DNA of 23,716 nt from Schlegelella_A sp031360885 (GTDB taxonomy: Bacteria > Pseudomonadota > Gammaproteobacteria > Burkholderiales > Burkholderiaceae_C). The stretch covers positions 1 to 23,716 of the forward strand of contig JANMCC010000320.1 of NCBI GenBank assembly GCA_031360885.1, read 5' to 3'. This document shows, piece after piece, positions 21,801 through 23,716 of this stretch (position 1 is the stretch's first letter; every line of letters begins with the position of its first letter). Both the position numbers and the translations under genes were made by a program. The notes under the pieces are model-generated. The model saw nothing but the letters and a program-made list of their open reading frames with translations, had not been told where the DNA came from and did not search any database.

Positions 21801-23716
21801 GGGCGAGTTGCATGATCTGCGCCAGCAGCCAGGCACCGCTGAGCAGCACCCGCGCCAGGTCGGCGAGCCATTGGCGATAGAAGTGGGCTCGGGCGACGTC
21901 GTCCCGGCTCGGCCAGAAGCCGGCGATCGTGCCCATCAGCGGCCCGGCCGTGAACGCCAGGCCGATCAGCGCCAGCACCGCCCATGGCGATACCACCGTC
22001 GTCGCCAGCGCCAGCGCAAGCAGGGACATCGACGCCGGCGCGACCAGCGAGCGGCGCAGGTTGTCGATCATCTTCCAGCGGTTGATCGCGCGCAGCGGGT
22101 AGCGGCCCGGGCGCAGCAGGATCGGCAGCAGCTGCCAGTCGCCGCGGGTCCAGCGGTGCACGCGCGAGGCGGCGACGTCGGCGTGGAACGGCGCGTCCTC
22201 CATGATCGAGACGTCGGTCACCGCGGCGCAGCGGGCGAGCGAGCCTTCGAGCAGGTCGTGGCTCAGCACCTGGCTCGGCGGCAGGCGCCCGCCGAGCACC
22301 GCGTGTACGGCCTGGACGTCGAGCAGACCCTTGCCGGTGAAGGTGCCTTCGCCGAACAGGTCCTGGTAGACCTCGGAGCTGGCGATGCTGTAGGGGTCGA
22401 TGCCGCTCTGCCCGGAGAACAGCCAGTGGTAGAGCGTCACTTCCTCGGGCGCGCACAGCGGCGTGGCGACGTGCGGCTGCAGGATGCCGTAGCCGCGGTC
22501 GACCCGGCGCCCGTCGGCCGAGAGCCGCGGCCGGTTGTGCGGATGCGCGGCCACGCCGACCAGGTCGCGCAGCCGGCCGGGCGGAAGGCGGGTGTCGCTG
22601 TCGAGCGTGAGCACGTAGCGCACGCCGGGCTCGACCATAGAGACCCGGCCGAGATCGATGAACGGCGCGGCCGCGCCTTCGGCCAGCATTCCGAGCAGCT
22701 GCTCCAGCTTGCCGCGCTTTCGCTCCCAGCCGATCCAGCGCTGCTCCGATTCGGAGAAGGTCCGCTCCCGATGCAGGAGGATGAAGCGCGGCGCCTCGCC
22801 TTCGCCGACCGGATAGAGCGCGTTCAGGCGCTCGATTGCCTGCACGGCTGCGTCGAGCAGGGCGGTGTCTTCCGGCGCACGTTGCTGCGGTGCGTCGGCC
22901 CAGTCGCTGAGCAGCGCGAATTGCACGCCGTTCTCCGGATTGGCGAGGTAGTGGAGCTGCAGCTGGTGCGCGAGCGCCGCGCCGGATTGCGGGCCGAGCA
23001 GCATCGCCGGGATGACGACCATCGGCCGATGCTCGCGCGGCAGGCCGGCCAGGAACGCGAGCCGCGGCAGGTGACTCGGCCGCGCCGATTCGCTGATCAG
23101 CCGGTTGATCACGGCGACGGCAGCCTCGGACGCGGGCAGGAGCATCAACGCGGCGGCGAGCCCGCCGAGCCAGGGTGCGACCCCGGGGGCAAGCGCCGCG
23201 CTGTGGCGCAGCAGCAGCCACGCGACGATCGCCGCGGTGGTTAGCACCACTGCGCCCAGATACGTCGGCAAGGCGAGGCGGCGCAGGCGCGCCCGGCGCT
23301 CCCAGGCATGGCTCTCGGGCAGGCCGATCGCCGGCAGCAGCGTCGCCTGGCCCGGGCCGAGCAGCCAGTACGCGGCGACGCTGCGCGGGTCGTCGTCGCC
23401 CGCCGGAGCGGTGTCGGCAGCGTCCATCAGCCCGAGCAGCGCCTCGGCGATGGCGCGCTCGCTTCTGCCGCTTTTCTTGGCGAGCTTCTCGATCGCATGC
23501 AGGGTTCGGTCGCGGGTGTCGTCGCGCTCGGCGGCGAACGCGGGCGAGCGCAGCATCAGCTGCATCAGCACGCTGGTCTGGCTGACGATGTCGGGCCAGT
23601 CGGCGTCGCCGATCGAGCGCAGCGAGGTGATCGCGTTGCCGACGCTCAGGTTGTCGGCGGCCTGCGCCGCCGGCAGCCGGGTCTGGATCTCGGCCAGGTG
23701 CGGCGCGACCCGGCCC
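15889..23716 (-). CDS. ndvB: Cyclic beta-1,2-glucan synthase (NdvB/ChvB type), start beyond the window
   Basis: Giant multidomain inner-membrane enzyme that makes periplasmic cyclic beta-1,2-glucan from UDP-glucose. A total of 2608 residues are visible and the frame stays open to the right edge; known homologues have about 2800 aa, so roughly 200 N-terminal residues are missing. Order along the protein: membrane segments near 23265-23105; GT84 glycosyltransferase with DSDT at 22591-22602; further membrane segments near 22055-21915, 21860-21770 and 21690-21540; a glucoamylase-like domain near 20550-19990 with WSGSMFEYLMP and WGISESAYA; then two beta-sandwich regions (near 19800-19300 and 18290-17900) and the (alpha/alpha)6 GH94 phosphorylase-type domain. 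The last carries GDWNDGMN at 16879-16902, including the catalytic acid Asp. No frameshift or stop is seen. GH94 is thought to control ring size or release. No ndvA/cgt exporter gene is in view. A GTG near 23571 is not the start because the family pattern (NLSVGNAITSLRSI) continues upstream. Confidence 0.94.
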   Translation of the reverse strand, partial: GRVAPHLAEIQTRLPAAQAADNLSVGNAITSLRSIGDADWPDIVSQTSVLMQLMLRSPAFAAERDDTRDRTLHAIEKLAKKSGRSERAIAEALLGLMDAADTAPAGDDDPRSVAAYWLLGPGQATLLPAIGLPESHAWERRARLRRLALPTYLGAVVLTTAAIVAWLLLRHSAALAPGVAPWLGGLAAALMLLPASEAAVAVINRLISESARPSHLPRLAFLAGLPREHRPMVVIPAMLLGPQSGAALAHQLQLHYLANPENGVQFALLSDWADAPQQRAPEDTALLDAAVQAIERLNALYPVGEGEAPRFILLHRERTFSESEQRWIGWERKRGKLEQLLGMLAEGAAAPFIDLGRVSMVEPGVRYVLTLDSDTRLPPGRLRDLVGVAAHPHNRPRLSADGRRVDRGYGILQPHVATPLCAPEEVTLYHWLFSGQSGIDPYSIASSEVYQDLFGEGTFTGKGLLDVQAVHAVLGGRLPPSQVLSHDLLEGSLARCAAVTDVSIMEDAPFHADVAASRVHRWTRGDWQLLPILLRPGRYPLRAINRWKMIDNLRRSLVAPASMSLLALALATTVVSPWAVLALIGLAFTAGPLMGTIAGFWPSRDDVARAHFYRQWLADLARVLLSGAWLLAQIMQLALMAVDAIVRAVWRTAVSRRHLLEWTTAAAAQASASTDLPTLARKHWGVPLAAAVLWGLLAATGTPHPLFASVLCVAWALSPVWSWWVSRPRPQRRADALSPTDRDYLATVARDTWRLFERCVVPGDHDLPPDNLQTAPHDMVAHRTSPTNIGLYLLATVCAREFGWIGRNDAIVRLEATLAGLQALPRHRGHFLNWYDTERAQALLPQYVSTVDSGNLCMHLLAVAQACLELASAPRDDSALRRELNAAKARIAALRAASDKALPAADALASLLEGDPLALLAADPAGAGQRLAAAEAELAAWAPPLAADAPVTSAHRLAWAVADAIATLRSARLDLGGDAAADARLRAVVSTCQRLAREPDFEFLYHRKRRLFHIGFRVAEHQLDAGFYDLLASEARATSLWAIAKGDVPAAHWAALGRPFFAAGDLAGLRSWSGSMFEYLMPTLVLDEPHGSVLHSAARAAVHEQIDFGRRHHVPWGISESAYAGSDHTLAYQYAPQGIPALALRRTPIDELVVAPYATALAAQVAPHRAAANLRRLEQIRARGRYGFIEALDYTPARQSGTEGVARVETFMAHHQGMSVVALANVLLAGAPRRWGMRVPRIEAVASLLHERAPREVTVLHEAPASSAPGALQKRGPGVLRDVLPGMAAIEPTHLLSNGRYAVMLRANGAGSSRWGRDMISRSRDDALRDAHGSFFHLRWDRQPRAVSLTQHPAPDRAAHYHASFHADRAWFGASWPEVDAETTVWVSPEDDIEFRRVVLRNKGDRTLDLELMSAFEVSLADARADEAHPAFQNLFVGAEWQAGHQALVFERTPRLAQDKSVLAAHFIAEAEPEVSGLRLQVDRQRWLGRNRGASHPLASFDEPPAAPQGGEGAPLDTGLDPVAAFALRLQIAPGGQARITFCTAAANSRSTLRAVIDKYRQPSNIERASMMSATLAGIRLREMRIGAETFAAIQTLSTLLALTLTRPHALRAEASEVCDRRLLWRFGISGDRPIVLVSAGVAQGLGLLNSLAQALRLWSWGGVACDFVVVNHEPASYLMEVARQIGALREAHVAACNAQPCAAETGFFILAASDLHGDELSTLRALARVRLNADGRPLWHHVQELVEEHDRALEDRQAVSSASLPADMGSEIVPRAPAGEFAQTSGEFRFDVTALIWPARPWVNVLANPVFGAQLSEAGGGYTWALNSRLNMLTPWSNDPVADPPGEWFLLQDTRTMQAWSVTPSAAGDNRAEYRVSHGQGHSTISHRHGSLDVSVSWCVDPDAALKQVRLRLINRGHKTLNLRIVGIAEWILGANRADRGTTLTSAASQRAAPGDDSGTGAQPDEARGDELRMTTLFCTQRDRSGGFGGGTAFFGLSGDADELTDWTCDRRESFDARGRLVVPDQYGQASGGGLDPCAAIATRIALRAGDTIERTFLLGWAPSPEGAQALAASAARVSPLKRKLAVRDRWDELLDATIVRTPDPLFDAMVNRWLLYQTVACRLWAKAGFYQAGGAYGYRDQLQDSMALAWAAPDMLRRQILLAASRQFPEGDVQHWWHAPTGAGVRTHFSDDLLWLPHAALRYTEATGDSGVLDESVPFLEGMAVPPGAEDAYYAPGIGAESASVYEHCARTIDRSLTAGAHGLPLMGTGDWNDGMNRVGHEGRGESVWLAWFLVDIVERFAPVAEGRGETARAATWRDAARGWRRALEESGWDGEWYRRAFFDDGTPLGSATNEEGRIDLIAQAWAVLSGAAPEAHQRQAMASLEAQLVDPEAGLLRLLDPPLRHAQPSAGYIQAYPPGVRENGGQYSHAGVWALMAQAARGDGDAAYRYFAYLSPAHRSRHPGRGPAYAIEPYVVAGDVYSAPPYVGRGGWSWYTGSAAWLHRAAIESMFGLVQHGDEIEFRPCLPSAWNEVEIVLTRAGKKLQVVFSRTAAASPGAPAGLLALRPGERLRWSALPAAAAYRMLLGPASAPSADRTEKALLGVG

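Noticed and set aside
17705..23221. A second minus-strand open frame of about 1838 codons within the glucan synthase
   Set aside because: It is a shifted frame of the same gene with an Arg/Ala/Pro-rich product and no motifs.
15832..23244. A plus-strand open frame of about 2470 codons antisense to the glucan synthase
   Set aside because: Its product is Arg/Gly/Ala/Val low-complexity without any family motif. Such long antisense frames arise from the strong G/C bias at third codon positions. The opposite strand encodes a motif-rich enzyme.
1..23716. Defence system, phage, integron, CRISPR or biosynthetic cluster
   Set aside because: I looked for repeats, integrases, transposases, toxin-antitoxin pairs and assembly-line enzymes and found none; base composition appears even throughout.

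Overview
The window is very GC-rich (roughly 70% by eye), densely coded chromosomal DNA. It most likely comes from a betaproteobacterium of the Burkholderiales or a near relative. Pointers are a Ralstonia-type granule phasin (PhaP), a pqiA-pqiA-pqiB-pqiC cluster, a ChrA chromate transporter, an RssA-like patatin and an AsmA protein. I see no rRNA, tRNA, insertion sequence, phage gene or CRISPR array, and no stretch above 300 bases without a gene. This looks like ordinary core or shell chromosome rather than an obvious mobile island.

Layout. (1) 1-2143, plus strand: the 3' part of a patatin-like phospholipase gene, coupled by a 4-bp overlap to chrA. (2) 2145-2197: two adjacent hairpins between the convergent chrA and phasin genes. 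(3) 2215-2851, minus strand: phasin, with a recognisable promoter and a 15-bp palindrome that could be a PhaR operator. (4) 2939-8903, plus strand: a run of six genes: histone-deacetylase-like amidohydrolase, 4HBT thioesterase, nitroreductase, D-2-hydroxyacid dehydrogenase (broken by a 1-base frameshift), PPOX-type flavin protein and AsmA. Four of the five junctions are 4-bp stop/start overlaps; a 108-bp gap precedes the PPOX gene. (5) 8963-10078, minus strand: a small charged protein and a transglutaminase-like protein. (6) 10280-14446, plus strand: two unrecognised small proteins, then the Pqi envelope lipid-transport module with PqiA split into two genes. (7) 14482-14517: a strong hairpin between convergent units. 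(8) 14566-15728, minus strand: BON lipoprotein, ferritin-like protein and DUF1328 membrane peptide, a typical stress set. (9) 15889 to the right edge, minus strand: a giant cyclic beta-1,2-glucan synthase (NdvB/ChvB type), with 2608 residues visible and its start outside the window.

A common thread is the cell envelope and stress: AsmA and Pqi (phospholipid traffic), cyclic glucan (periplasmic osmoprotection), BON, DUF1328 and ferritin-like proteins, chromate efflux, and carbon storage (phasin). The least understood items are the 69-aa and 94-aa small-protein pair ahead of pqiA and the mixed-enzyme operon 2939-8903. I do not see clear evidence of a wholly new system. The strongest sequence-level observations are the frameshift in the dehydrogenase gene and the phasin promoter/operator architecture.
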